From an uncultured Eubacteriales bacterium (lineage in GTDB: Bacteria; Bacillota; Clostridia; Oscillospirales; Oscillospiraceae), in the NCBI GenBank assembly GCA_902475515.1, contig CABSAB010000137.1:1-5074 (forward strand): a stretch of DNA of 5,074 nucleotides. The letters are read 5' to 3'. The position numbers and the translations under genes were made by a program. The notes under the pieces were generated by a model. That model did no database searches, was not told the DNA's origin, and was given only the letters and a program-made list of their open reading frames with translations. Below are positions 1 through 5,074 of the stretch, in pieces (position 1 is the stretch's first letter; each line of letters starts with the position of its first letter).

Positions 1-1
1 C

Positions 2-139
2 AGGCAGGAGCTGCAGGAGTATCTCTCCGAGCTGTCGGTTCCCGTTACATCAGCGGTGCCACCAGCCGCAGCACCGATTGCAGCACCCGCTGGGGCAGCC
101 TCGTGGCTCGGCACTCCTCCAGCGTCACCCAATGGCTGA
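2..139 (+). CDS. Possible C-terminal tail of a rightward gene, partial
   Basis: Frame 2 is open from the left edge to a TGA at 137-139. Its first residues, RQELQEYLSELSVPVTS, look like ordinary helical coding sequence with GC-rich third positions. After that the frame lies antisense to the end of cls and becomes Ala/Pro-rich, which is what an antisense shadow would give. If real, it would be the end of a gene convergent with cls and overlapping it by about 95 bases, which is unusual. No family is recognised and no terminator is visible. This is a weak call based on only about 15 convincing residues. Confidence 0.2.
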   Translation, partial: RQELQEYLSELSVPVTSAVPPAAAPIAAPAGAASWLGTPPASPNG

Positions 140-1580
140 CCTTCAGCGTGTCCCGGAAATCCCGCTCCACATCAGCCACGCAGTCGGCTTTATACATAAA
201 CACACCGTTTTCAAAGTGCAGATACAGGCTCCGGTAGTCCATATTCACCGTGCCCACGGTGGCATATTCCCCATCCACGGAAAACACCTTGGAATGGATA
301 AATCCCGGCGTATATTCGTACACCTGCACGCCGCTTTTCACCAATTCACTGTAGTGGGCCCGGGTCACGGCGTGGACATACCACTTGTCCGGGATATGGG
401 GCGTTAAGATGATGACCTCCACCCCGGTCTTTGCAGCGTTGGTCAGGGCCTGGGTCATACCGTAGTCAATGATCAGGTAGGGCGTCATAATATGAATGTA
501 TTTATTGGCCCGGGCAATGAGATTGAGATACACCGAGCTTCCCACAGGCTCATCGTCCAGGGGATTATCCGTATAAGGCTGCACATAGCCCCGGGCCTCC
601 ACCACCGGCTCCGGCGGGATGAACAGGGCAATGCTGTCCCGGACGCCCTTGACATAGTCCCACAGCGAAAGAAACATCACCGTCATGGACCAGACCGCTT
701 CGCCCCGGAGCATGATGGCGTTGTCCTTCCAGTGGCCAAAACGCTCCTTTTGATTGATATACTCGTCCGCCAGATTGATGCCGCCGGTGAAGCCCACCTT
801 GCCGTCAATGATCATCAGCTTCCGGTGGTCCCGGTTATTGAGCCGGGCCGACGCCACAGGCAAAAACGGGCCAAATACCGCACACTGGATCCCGAAGGAC
901 TCCAGCGTCTTCCGGTAGTCTCCGGGGAGCACCGTAATGCTGCCGAAATCATCGTACATTACCCGCACATCCAGCCCAGCGGCGGCCTTTTCCTTCAAGA
1001 TCTCCAGGATGCTATTCCACATGACGCCCTCGCCGATGATGAAATACTCCAGGAAGATATACTTCTCCGCCTTCCGGAGCTCTTCCAGCATGGCCGGGAA
1101 CGCCACATCCCCCAGGGGAAAATAGGTGGTCTCCGTCTGCCGGTACACCGGGCAGCCCGCCACAGCACCGATATATGCCGACTGCATATGCGCATCCCGG
1201 CTCTCCGCAGCCAAGGCACTGACCGTCTCAGGATTCGGGGGCAGGTGCCGCCGGAGGTTCTGCTCCACGGAGTTCATCTTCTTCCGTTGGTGGCGGGAAA
1301 GCCGGTTGCCGCCCAGCATCAGATAAAACAGTCCGCCGAACACCGGTACTAATAAAATCGGCACCAGCCAGGCGATCTTATACGCCGGATTCGTGTTTCG
1401 GCTGATGATAAACAGCATCGCCACGATACTCAGGGCCATCAGCGCAAAATAGATGCCCTCATTCTGATCCTGAAAGCGCCAGATCATCAGCGCAAACACC
1501 GCCAGTTGGGCCACGATGCTCACGCCGACCATCACCACCCGCTGAAACACCTTTTTCCAGATACTTCTATGGCTGTGCAA
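45..1580 (-). CDS. cls: Cardiolipin synthase, phospholipase D family
   Basis: This membrane enzyme joins two phosphatidylglycerol molecules into cardiolipin and glycerol. Three hydrophobic segments at about residues 12-34, 42-60 and 68-90 form the N-terminal anchor; the last is followed by a basic stretch (RLSRHQRKK). Two phospholipase D domains follow. HKD motif 1 is HRKLMIID (H252, K254, D259) followed by GFTGGINLADEY; HKD motif 2 is HSKVFSVD (H429, K431, D436) followed by a TVGTVNMDYRS block. Both catalytic triads are intact. The length of 511 residues and the C-terminal ending LRLVAPLM are normal for Firmicute Cls. The start is TTG at 1580, chosen because AAAGGGGG (minus strand, 1588-1595) lies 7 bases upstream. 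It has its own promoter and is insulated from the upstream gene by a terminator. Several Cls paralogues are common in Firmicutes, so which one this is cannot be decided. Confidence 0.96.
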   Translation of the reverse strand: MHSHRSIWKKVFQRVVMVGVSIVAQLAVFALMIWRFQDQNEGIYFALMALSIVAMLFIISRNTNPAYKIAWLVPILLVPVFGGLFYLMLGGNRLSRHQRKKMNSVEQNLRRHLPPNPETVSALAAESRDAHMQSAYIGAVAGCPVYRQTETTYFPLGDVAFPAMLEELRKAEKYIFLEYFIIGEGVMWNSILEILKEKAAAGLDVRVMYDDFGSITVLPGDYRKTLESFGIQCAVFGPFLPVASARLNNRDHRKLMIIDGKVGFTGGINLADEYINQKERFGHWKDNAIMLRGEAVWSMTVMFLSLWDYVKGVRDSIALFIPPEPVVEARGYVQPYTDNPLDDEPVGSSVYLNLIARANKYIHIMTPYLIIDYGMTQALTNAAKTGVEVIILTPHIPDKWYVHAVTRAHYSELVKSGVQVYEYTPGFIHSKVFSVDGEYATVGTVNMDYRSLYLHFENGVFMYKADCVADVERDFRDTLKVSHWVTLEECRATRLPQRVLQSVLRLVAPLM

Positions 1581-1612
1581 ACAGCTTCCCCCTTTCCCGG
1601 AAATATAGTGGT

Positions 1613-1641
1613 ATTATAGCACGTTTCTTCCGAATTTTACA
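1613..1641 (-). promoter_or_regulatory. SigA-type promoter of cls with extended -10
   Basis: On the minus strand there is a perfect TATAAT (1613-1618) preceded by TGC, an extended -10 motif. The best -35 candidate is TGTAAA (1636-1641), only 3 of 6 matches, with a 17-base spacer. The element lies between the upstream gene's terminator and the cls ribosome binding site, where a promoter is expected. The extended -10 would compensate for the poor -35. Confidence 0.7.
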
Positions 1642-1644
1642 CCC

Positions 1645-1678
1645 AAAAATAAAAAGAACCTCCCCAAAACGGGGAGGT
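1645..1678 (-). terminator. Rho-independent terminator after the small membrane protein gene
   Basis: A perfect 8-bp stem, ACCTCCCC (1658-1665) and GGGGAGGT (1671-1678), encloses a 5-base loop. Read on the minus strand it is followed by TTCTTTTTATTTTT, a strong U-tract. It starts 12 bases after the stop codon at 1690. On the plus strand the stem is followed by CATTTTTG, so weak bidirectional activity is possible, although no plus-strand gene ends here. Confidence 0.9.
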
Positions 1679-1689
1679 CATTTTTGTAT

Positions 1690-2013
1690 TTAGCCCTTGA
1701 CGTAAGGCAGGATGATGTACAGGATCACGCAGGAGAACACCAGCACCGCAAAGCTTGCGATCTGGCCCACACGCAGGACTGTGTTCCAGCCCTGGGTTCC
1801 CTTTGCCTTATAGACAGCCTGGAGACCGAACAGGCCAGCCAGCAGCGTCAGCAGGGACAGATAACGGTTGTTGTCGGGAAGCAGGGCATATACGCCGATG
1901 CCAGCGCCCACCAAATCAAACAGATAGGTAAGCACTACATAAAACCAATACTTAAAGCCGCCTCTTGCCTTATCAGCGAACTCACTGTTCAGCTTGTCAA
2001 AACTATTGTCCAA
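1690..2013 (-). CDS. Small membrane protein, three predicted TM segments, function unknown
   Basis: I do not recognise a family. The 107-residue product has a short charged N-terminus (MDNSFDKLNSEFADKARGG) and hydrophobic segments at about 22-44, 48-68 and 82-103, with GTQGWN in the loop before the last. It ends in a short basic tail (PYVKG). There is no signal peptide cleavage site or catalytic motif. The start is TTG at 2013, supported by AGGGGGTAATC (AGGGGG at 2022-2027) 8 bases upstream; no ATG lies near the N-terminus. A good promoter upstream and a terminator downstream make it look monocistronic. Codon use is ordinary, and the strong expression signals argue that it is real. It could be a small accessory or stress membrane protein, but nothing in the sequence decides this. 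Confidence 0.85.
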   Translation of the reverse strand: MDNSFDKLNSEFADKARGGFKYWFYVVLTYLFDLVGAGIGVYALLPDNNRYLSLLTLLAGLFGLQAVYKAKGTQGWNTVLRVGQIASFAVLVFSCVILYIILPYVKG

Positions 2014-2062
2014 AAAGATTACCCCCTAAAAAGTCAAACCCTATGGTTCGTTTGTCAAAGTA

Positions 2063-2092
2063 AATATACCACAAACAGACGCAGTTCGTCAA
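2063..2092 (-). promoter_or_regulatory. SigA-type promoter of the small membrane protein gene
   Basis: On the minus strand, TTGACG (2087-2092) and TATATT (2063-2068) are separated by 18 bases, with TGG just before the -10 giving an extended -10. Transcription would start near 2055, leaving a leader of about 40 bases that contains the ribosome binding site. Four GTCAA(A) copies (plus-strand starts 2033, 2054, 2088, 2105) surround the promoter, and one of them is the -35 itself. Confidence 0.75.
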
Positions 2093-2133
2093 CCAATAGT
2101 TTTAGTCAAAGTGTAGAATTTCCCCCGCTATCT

Positions 2134-3165
2134 TTATGAACTTTTACCGCCGCTTTCCTGCAGCAGCGCCCCCAGCTGCTCGCCCAGCCGGGCGGCGGCG
2201 GCTTTTGCCTCGTCCAGGGTGTTGCCGGAGGCCCCCACCTCCACCAGCAGCGAAAGCTGCCCCAGATCCTGATTGAACCGCTCCGTCCGGAGGTTCAGCG
2301 GGCGCATGAGACCCGGGTACGCCCCCTCCAGCCGGGTGTGCAAAATAGCCCCCAGGCTCAGATTCTCCCGCCAGTTCGGGTGATCCAGTCCCCCTGCATC
2401 GGTACCCACCACCAGCATCAGCCGGGCGCTGCCGCCATCCTCCGTGACCATGCGCATCTGGCTGCCGTCGGGATTTTCCACCGCGTCCCGGTGGATATCC
2501 AGTACCAGGAAAATGGACGGATGCTCCGCCAGAGCTGCCTCCACCACCTGCCGTGCACTGCTGTAGGCGCTGTTAAAATCCGGCACATCGCACATGGTCT
2601 TGTCGTGGATCACCGAAAAGCCCGCCGCCCGCAGCTGCTCCGCCAGCACCTCGCCCACGGCCACCACGCTCTTTTCCGCATCCTGGGTCCGAAAGACCGT
2701 GCCCTGATTTTCCACACTTTCCGCATAGCTCTCGCTGCCGTGGGTATGCATGATCAAAATGGCCGGGTCCTCCCCCGCCCCCTCCAGCGTCAAAGCGGGC
2801 AACGCCGAAAAATCAATGTCGTAGTCCGTTTCGTTGCGCAGCTCCAGCGTAGCATTGTCCCCCAAAGTGATCTCCCGGGGCTCCGGCTCAGGCTGGGTCT
2901 TGCGGGCCTCCTCGTCCCAGGCCTCCTCCACGGTGTAAACGGGCACGGGCCGGGGGCTTTGCTCGGGGGATGGCGTGGGGTCGGGGCTTGGTTCCGGCGA
3001 TGGAGTTGCCGGGGCCGCGGTGAGGTCCACGGGGATCGCCCCCTTTTCCAGCAGTGCCGCACTCAGGATCTGCGCGTCCGCCGCCCGGGTGTTGGTGATC
3101 TTCACCAGCAGCACGGTGCCCAGCAGAAAAAAAATCGTCGCCAAGAGGGTGCTTTGGCGTTTCAT
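2134..3165 (-). CDS. spoIIP: Stage II sporulation protein P, engulfment peptidoglycan hydrolase
   Basis: SpoIIP is a mother-cell enzyme with amidase and endopeptidase activity. With SpoIID and SpoIIM it degrades septal peptidoglycan during forespore engulfment. From ATG 3165 the product has 343 residues: an N-terminal anchor at about 6-23, a Pro/Ser-rich linker at about 52-75, then the SpoIIP domain. Family motifs are MHTHGSESY (139-147, metal-binding H140, H142 and E145), DIHRDA (223-228), LVVGTD, and RFNQDLGQLSLLVEVGASGNT near the end with the conserved Glu of VEVG. I chose ATG 3165 because GAGGTGG (3171-3177) lies 5 bases upstream and the anchor starts right after it. A GTG at 3246, in frame and 27 codons earlier, also has a good AAAGGAGG site, but the extension has atypical codons and no known role. 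The usual neighbour gpr is not upstream. No terminator is visible before the next gene. Confidence 0.93.
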   Translation of the reverse strand: MKRQSTLLATIFFLLGTVLLVKITNTRAADAQILSAALLEKGAIPVDLTAAPATPSPEPSPDPTPSPEQSPRPVPVYTVEEAWDEEARKTQPEPEPREITLGDNATLELRNETDYDIDFSALPALTLEGAGEDPAILIMHTHGSESYAESVENQGTVFRTQDAEKSVVAVGEVLAEQLRAAGFSVIHDKTMCDVPDFNSAYSSARQVVEAALAEHPSIFLVLDIHRDAVENPDGSQMRMVTEDGGSARLMLVVGTDAGGLDHPNWRENLSLGAILHTRLEGAYPGLMRPLNLRTERFNQDLGQLSLLVEVGASGNTLDEAKAAAARLGEQLGALLQESGGKSS

Positions 3166-3267
3166 ATGTACCACCTCGTAAGAGTATATGCGGGATCGCG
3201 GAAGATAGAATTGAAATTTAGGGCTGAGAGAAATAAAAGGACGCACCCATCCCCTCCTTTGGGGACG

Positions 3268-3295
3268 GTTTTATGACAAAAAACATGAAATGTGT
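3268..3295 (-). promoter_or_regulatory. Possible SigE promoter of spoIIP
   Basis: spoIIP is under SigE in Bacillus, so I looked for that type of site. On the minus strand CATAAAAC (3268-3275) matches the SigE -10 pattern CATACAnT at 5 of its 7 fixed positions. ACACATT (3289-3295) matches the -35 pattern kmATATT at 5 of 7. The spacer is 13 bases, one short of usual. The predicted start, about 3261, would be just upstream of the AAAGGAGG at 3253-3260. This was found by eye, with expectation in mind. Confidence 0.3.
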
Positions 3296-3331
3296 TCGTA
3301 AATTCCGAGGACATACGCAGGAGGAAGACTT

Positions 3332-3424
3332 TTGTCGAAAATACAAATGACGGAAAACTTGCATTCTCAAAAAGTGTACCTTTTGAGAATCTTCTCCATG
3401 GGAGAAAGGGGCGAAAAGTGTTGA
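3332..3424 (+). CDS. Possible 30-residue leader peptide
   Basis: A TTG at 3332 is preceded by a perfect AGGAGG (3319-3324) at 7-base spacing and opens a 30-codon frame ending at TGA 3422-3424. The peptide begins MSKIQMTENLHSQKVYLLRI and ends in GERGEKC. It is polar, with no membrane segment or signal peptide, and has no run of one amino acid such as classical attenuators use. An in-frame ATG at 3347 is an alternative start without a good site. Hairpins at 3363-3390 and 3392-3406 lie entirely inside the frame, so ribosome position could change their folding. AGGAGG in noncoding DNA can arise by chance, and no family is recognised. Confidence 0.35.
   Translation: MSKIQMTENLHSQKVYLLRIFSMGERGEKC
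3363..3390 (+). repeat. Perfect 10-bp inverted repeat, stem-loop or operator
   Basis: ATTCTCAAAA (3363-3372) and TTTTGAGAAT (3381-3390) are exact reverse complements around an 8-base loop, AGTGTACC. No U-tract follows on either strand, so it is not a standard terminator. It could be an RNA stem-loop in the fibronectin leader or a dyad-symmetric operator. Confidence 0.75.
3392..3406 (+). repeat. 6-bp inverted repeat next to the 10-bp repeat
   Basis: TTCTCC (3392-3397) and GGAGAA (3401-3406) pair around ATG. Its 5' arm shares TTCTC with the 5' arm of the preceding hairpin, and its 3' arm shares GAGAA with that hairpin's 3' arm. Middle-arm pairing (3385-3389 with 3392-3396) or outer-arm pairing is therefore also possible. 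Confidence 0.6.
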
Positions 3425-3425
3425 A

Positions 3426-3470
3426 ATTGCATAGGGTATGCGATGTTTCGGCGCTTTTTTAAACGCGCTG
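3426..3470 (+). repeat. Two adjacent short hairpins in the leader
   Basis: ATTGCATA (3426-3433) pairs with TATGCGAT (3437-3444), 8 bp with one G-U pair around GGG. CGGCGC (3449-3454) pairs with GCGCTG (3465-3470), 6 bp with one G-U pair around a T-rich loop. Each is modest alone; their serial arrangement after the possible leader ORF is the point of note. Some pairing of this length is expected by chance. Confidence 0.45.
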
Positions 3471-3499
3471 TTACGACATCAATCGAGGCTGCGGGGTGG

Positions 3500-3572
3500 C
3501 GCGCTGTACATATGGATCGGGAACCATCGCTGCGGCGGGTCGCTCACAGGACATTGGGCGGCGCGTTTTTTT
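3500..3572 (+). terminator. Terminator-like element in the fibronectin gene leader
   Basis: CGCGCTG (3500-3506) can pair with CGGCGCG (3559-3565), 7 bp with one G-U pair, immediately followed by seven T residues (3566-3572). The intervening 52 bases contain a small hairpin (ATGG 3512-3515 with CCAT 3524-3527) and a competing arm, CGCTG (3528-3532). A GC-rich arm next to a T7 tract fits an intrinsic terminator upstream of the start codon, that is an attenuator. The long loop makes it weaker than the 1658-1678 terminator. Confidence 0.45.
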
Positions 3573-3591
3573 ACACCTATCAAAACTAACC

Positions 3592-3614
3592 GCAGTACCA
3601 TCCCCAGGTACTGC
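3592..3614 (+). repeat. Perfect 8-bp inverted repeat upstream of the fibronectin gene
   Basis: GCAGTACC (3592-3599) and GGTACTGC (3607-3614) pair exactly around ATCCCCA. It ends 20 bases before the ribosome binding site of the gene at 3647. The loop CCCA could pair with TGGG of that site (3636-3639), a 4-bp possibility only. No U-tract follows on the plus strand, so it is not a terminator. Confidence 0.7.
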
Positions 3615-3646
3615 CAAAAAATGTAAAAAATAAAGTGGGTGAGATT

Positions 3647-5074
3647 ATGTTTTCACGAAAACGGAGGACCAACCAACACCGCATGGGCAGGAGAGTGCTG
3701 TCCATGCTTTTGGCCGTTGTTTTGATCTTTAGCATTCTGCCGGAGTTTACGCCAAACGCATACGCGGCGGCAGCGTATTATCCAAGCGACGTTTCGGTTT
3801 CCTATAGTTCGGCGGGTGCGTTTACTGTCAATTGGACACCGGCAACTTCCGGAAGCTACAGCAACGGCTCTAGCTTCCTGAGATACTATGTTGCGGCATA
3901 TACCTCTACCAGTCAGATTACCGACAAAGGTACTACCAGTACATCTGGCCCTGGCTCACCGGCCTACAGTTGGGAGGTTTCGGGCCGGACCACAACCTCC
4001 ACAACCATATCTGGGATGACAGCCGGGACTTATTATATTGTGGTCTGGGCCATTTACGGCACCGGTGCGTATTTTGTGCGTGAAGCTGCGGGCTGGGTAA
4101 ACGTAAGATTGAACGAAACTCCCGTCATCGACTCTTTGACTGGAAATAACGATGGTACAATCTCGGTCAAGTGGACCGGATACTATCCGTCGCATTACCC
4201 AACCTCGGGAACTTCTTCGACCTATAACACATCTTTAATTGCCGTATATGAATATACATACCAAATAAGTTCATCCTCTCCCAGTGGCAGTCTCTACACC
4301 ACAAGTTCTACGATTACCGCTTCCAACGCTGGGAAACAACAGACCTCGACCCTGTACGCCTCATCAACCGGCGCCCTTTTTAAACCTGGAAAAACATACT
4401 ATGTTGTACCTTGGAGTGTCTACAGCAACGGTCAGAGTATGGTTCGCGGCAGCTATCAATCTGTCACAATGCCAGCTGCCCCCAGTGTGCCGCAAAACGT
4501 GACAACAGCGCTGGCCGGCTCCGGCTCCGTAAAGGTGAGCTGGTCCGCACCCGCCAGTGCGGGCGATGAGCCAATCAACGGCTATACAGTAACAGCATAT
4601 ACAAGCTCTACCGGTACTTATGAAGGCGGGACGACCTATGAAGAGCGAAAAACGGTTAGTTCCACTACGCGCTCCGTGACCTTTGATGGTCTGACAAACG
4701 GCAAGACCTACTATTTCAGGGTGCTGGCAACCAGTGCTGCAGGTGTCGGTGAGGAATCCGGCTATTCCTCCAGAGCGCCCTACGGAACCCCTGCCCCGGT
4801 GACAATCACCAACACTCCGGTTGTGGGCTCTGGCATGATAAGGGTGAGTTGGCATCTTGCCGCCCAAGAGGACACCACCGGCGGCCCCACAAACATCTAT
4901 GTATACGCCTATACCGATGAAGATTCCACCAGCACCACATCGTATGCGGCGAGGGTCAATGCCGCGGCAACGGATACCTCGGCCACGCTCTCGGGATTAA
5001 AGGACAATACACGCTATTACTTCCGGGTCCGGCTCATCAACCCGGCGGGCGAGTTTATGTCCCAGCCCCGGGCG
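3647..5074 (+). CDS. Secreted fibronectin type III repeat protein, 3' end beyond window
   Basis: The frame is open from ATG 3647 to the window edge, 476 codons with no stop, so the gene is partial at its 3' end. A basic N-region (FSRKRRTNQHRMGRR) and hydrophobic core (about 17-31) form a long signal peptide, with likely cleavage after AYA at residue 40. Four fibronectin type III-like modules follow at about 46-154, 158-276, 280-382 and 384-476. Each has the core Trp of strand B (W63, W176, W299, W402) and a strand F block: AGTYYIVVWAIYGTG, GKTYYVVPWSVYSNG, GKTYYFRVLATSAAG, NTRYYFRVRLINPAG. The first two are diverged and Ser/Thr/Tyr-rich; the last two are closer to consensus. The ribosome binding site GGGTGAG (3637-3643) is 3 bases upstream. 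Such proteins are usually surface adhesins or carry a downstream enzyme, anchor or SLH domain, which cannot be seen here. Confidence 0.9.
   Translation, partial: MFSRKRRTNQHRMGRRVLSMLLAVVLIFSILPEFTPNAYAAAAYYPSDVSVSYSSAGAFTVNWTPATSGSYSNGSSFLRYYVAAYTSTSQITDKGTTSTSGPGSPAYSWEVSGRTTTSTTISGMTAGTYYIVVWAIYGTGAYFVREAAGWVNVRLNETPVIDSLTGNNDGTISVKWTGYYPSHYPTSGTSSTYNTSLIAVYEYTYQISSSSPSGSLYTTSSTITASNAGKQQTSTLYASSTGALFKPGKTYYVVPWSVYSNGQSMVRGSYQSVTMPAAPSVPQNVTTALAGSGSVKVSWSAPASAGDEPINGYTVTAYTSSTGTYEGGTTYEERKTVSSTTRSVTFDGLTNGKTYYFRVLATSAAGVGEESGYSSRAPYGTPAPVTITNTPVVGSGMIRVSWHLAAQEDTTGGPTNIYVYAYTDEDSTSTTSYAARVNAAATDTSATLSGLKDNTRYYFRVRLINPAGEFMSQPRA

Larger units (their letters stand above)
3247..3646. other. 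Gene-free divergent intergenic region with dense hairpin structure
   Basis: This 400-base stretch lies between the outermost possible start of spoIIP and the fibronectin gene. It holds the possible SigE promoter (minus), a possible leader ORF at 3332-3424, four short hairpins in a row (3363-3470), a terminator-like element (3500-3572) and one more perfect inverted repeat (3592-3614). I found no convincing SigA promoter on the plus strand. The element density suggests a regulated leader for the fibronectin gene. It matches no riboswitch, T-box, SRP, RNase P or 6S consensus that I know. Confidence 0.5.

Noticed and set aside
492..1352. 286-codon plus-strand open frame antisense to cls
   Set aside because: It is His/Arg-rich shadow sequence; the minus strand carries both HKD motifs.
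3221..3250. CTGAGA followed by ACCC, resembling part of a TPP riboswitch
   Set aside because: The second conserved half (ACCTGATCTGG-like) is absent and the site overlaps the 5' region of spoIIP on the wrong strand.
2338..3276. 312-codon plus-strand open frame antisense to spoIIP
   Set aside because: It is His/Arg/Gln-rich with no family features, a typical shadow of a GC-rich gene; the minus strand has clear SpoIIP motifs.
3494..3507. GGGTGGCGCGC before a terminator-like arm, resembling a T-box sequence
   Set aside because: The essential ACC of the T-box core is missing, no specifier stem-loop was found, and the downstream gene is not an amino acid or tRNA gene.
3363..3614. Invertible promoter flanked by inverted repeats, as for phase-variable surface proteins
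   Set aside because: The only arm shared between the outer repeats is about 5 bases (GTACC/GGTAC), too short, and no recombinase gene is in the window.
3438..3626. 62-codon plus-strand open frame starting at ATG 3438
   Set aside because: It has no real ribosome binding site, its codons look random, and it runs through the hairpins, the T7 tract and the perfect inverted repeat, so it is better read as noncoding.
4364..4867. 167-codon minus-strand open frame inside the fibronectin gene
   Set aside because: It is Gly/Cys/His-rich shadow sequence; the plus strand has a signal peptide and fibronectin modules.

Overview
The window looks like chromosome from an endospore-forming, low-to-mid GC Firmicute, most likely a Clostridia-class gut bacterium of the Oscillospiraceae/Ruminococcaceae type. 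This is inferred from a spoIIP gene, strong AGGAGG-like ribosome binding sites, frequent TTG starts, SigA-type promoters with extended -10 boxes, and a large secreted fibronectin type III protein. The species cannot be named from the sequence alone.

Layout. Positions 1-44 lie just beyond cls and may hold the tail of a rightward gene (weak). Positions 45-1580 (minus) encode a complete cardiolipin synthase with two HKD motifs and its own promoter. Positions 1690-2013 (minus) encode an unrecognised 107-residue protein with three predicted membrane segments. It has a good SigA-type promoter upstream and a rho-independent terminator downstream that separates it from cls. Positions 2134-3165 (minus) encode the sporulation cell wall hydrolase SpoIIP. 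Positions 3166-3646 contain no recognised protein gene but are rich in structure: a possible SigE promoter for spoIIP, a possible 30-codon leader ORF with an excellent ribosome binding site, a row of hairpins, and a terminator-like element with seven T residues. Positions 3647-5074 (plus) are the 5' part of a large secreted protein made of repeated fibronectin type III modules. Its reading frame is open to the window edge, so the gene is partial.

Functional picture. The three minus-strand genes all concern the cell envelope (lipid synthesis, a small membrane protein, septal peptidoglycan removal at engulfment), but each seems to be its own transcription unit rather than one operon. The fibronectin gene is divergent from spoIIP. 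Its long, hairpin-rich leader is the most interesting unexplained part of the window, because it has the parts expected of an attenuator or other cis-regulatory RNA without matching a class I recognise.

No rRNA, tRNA, CRISPR array, insertion sequence or phage gene was seen.
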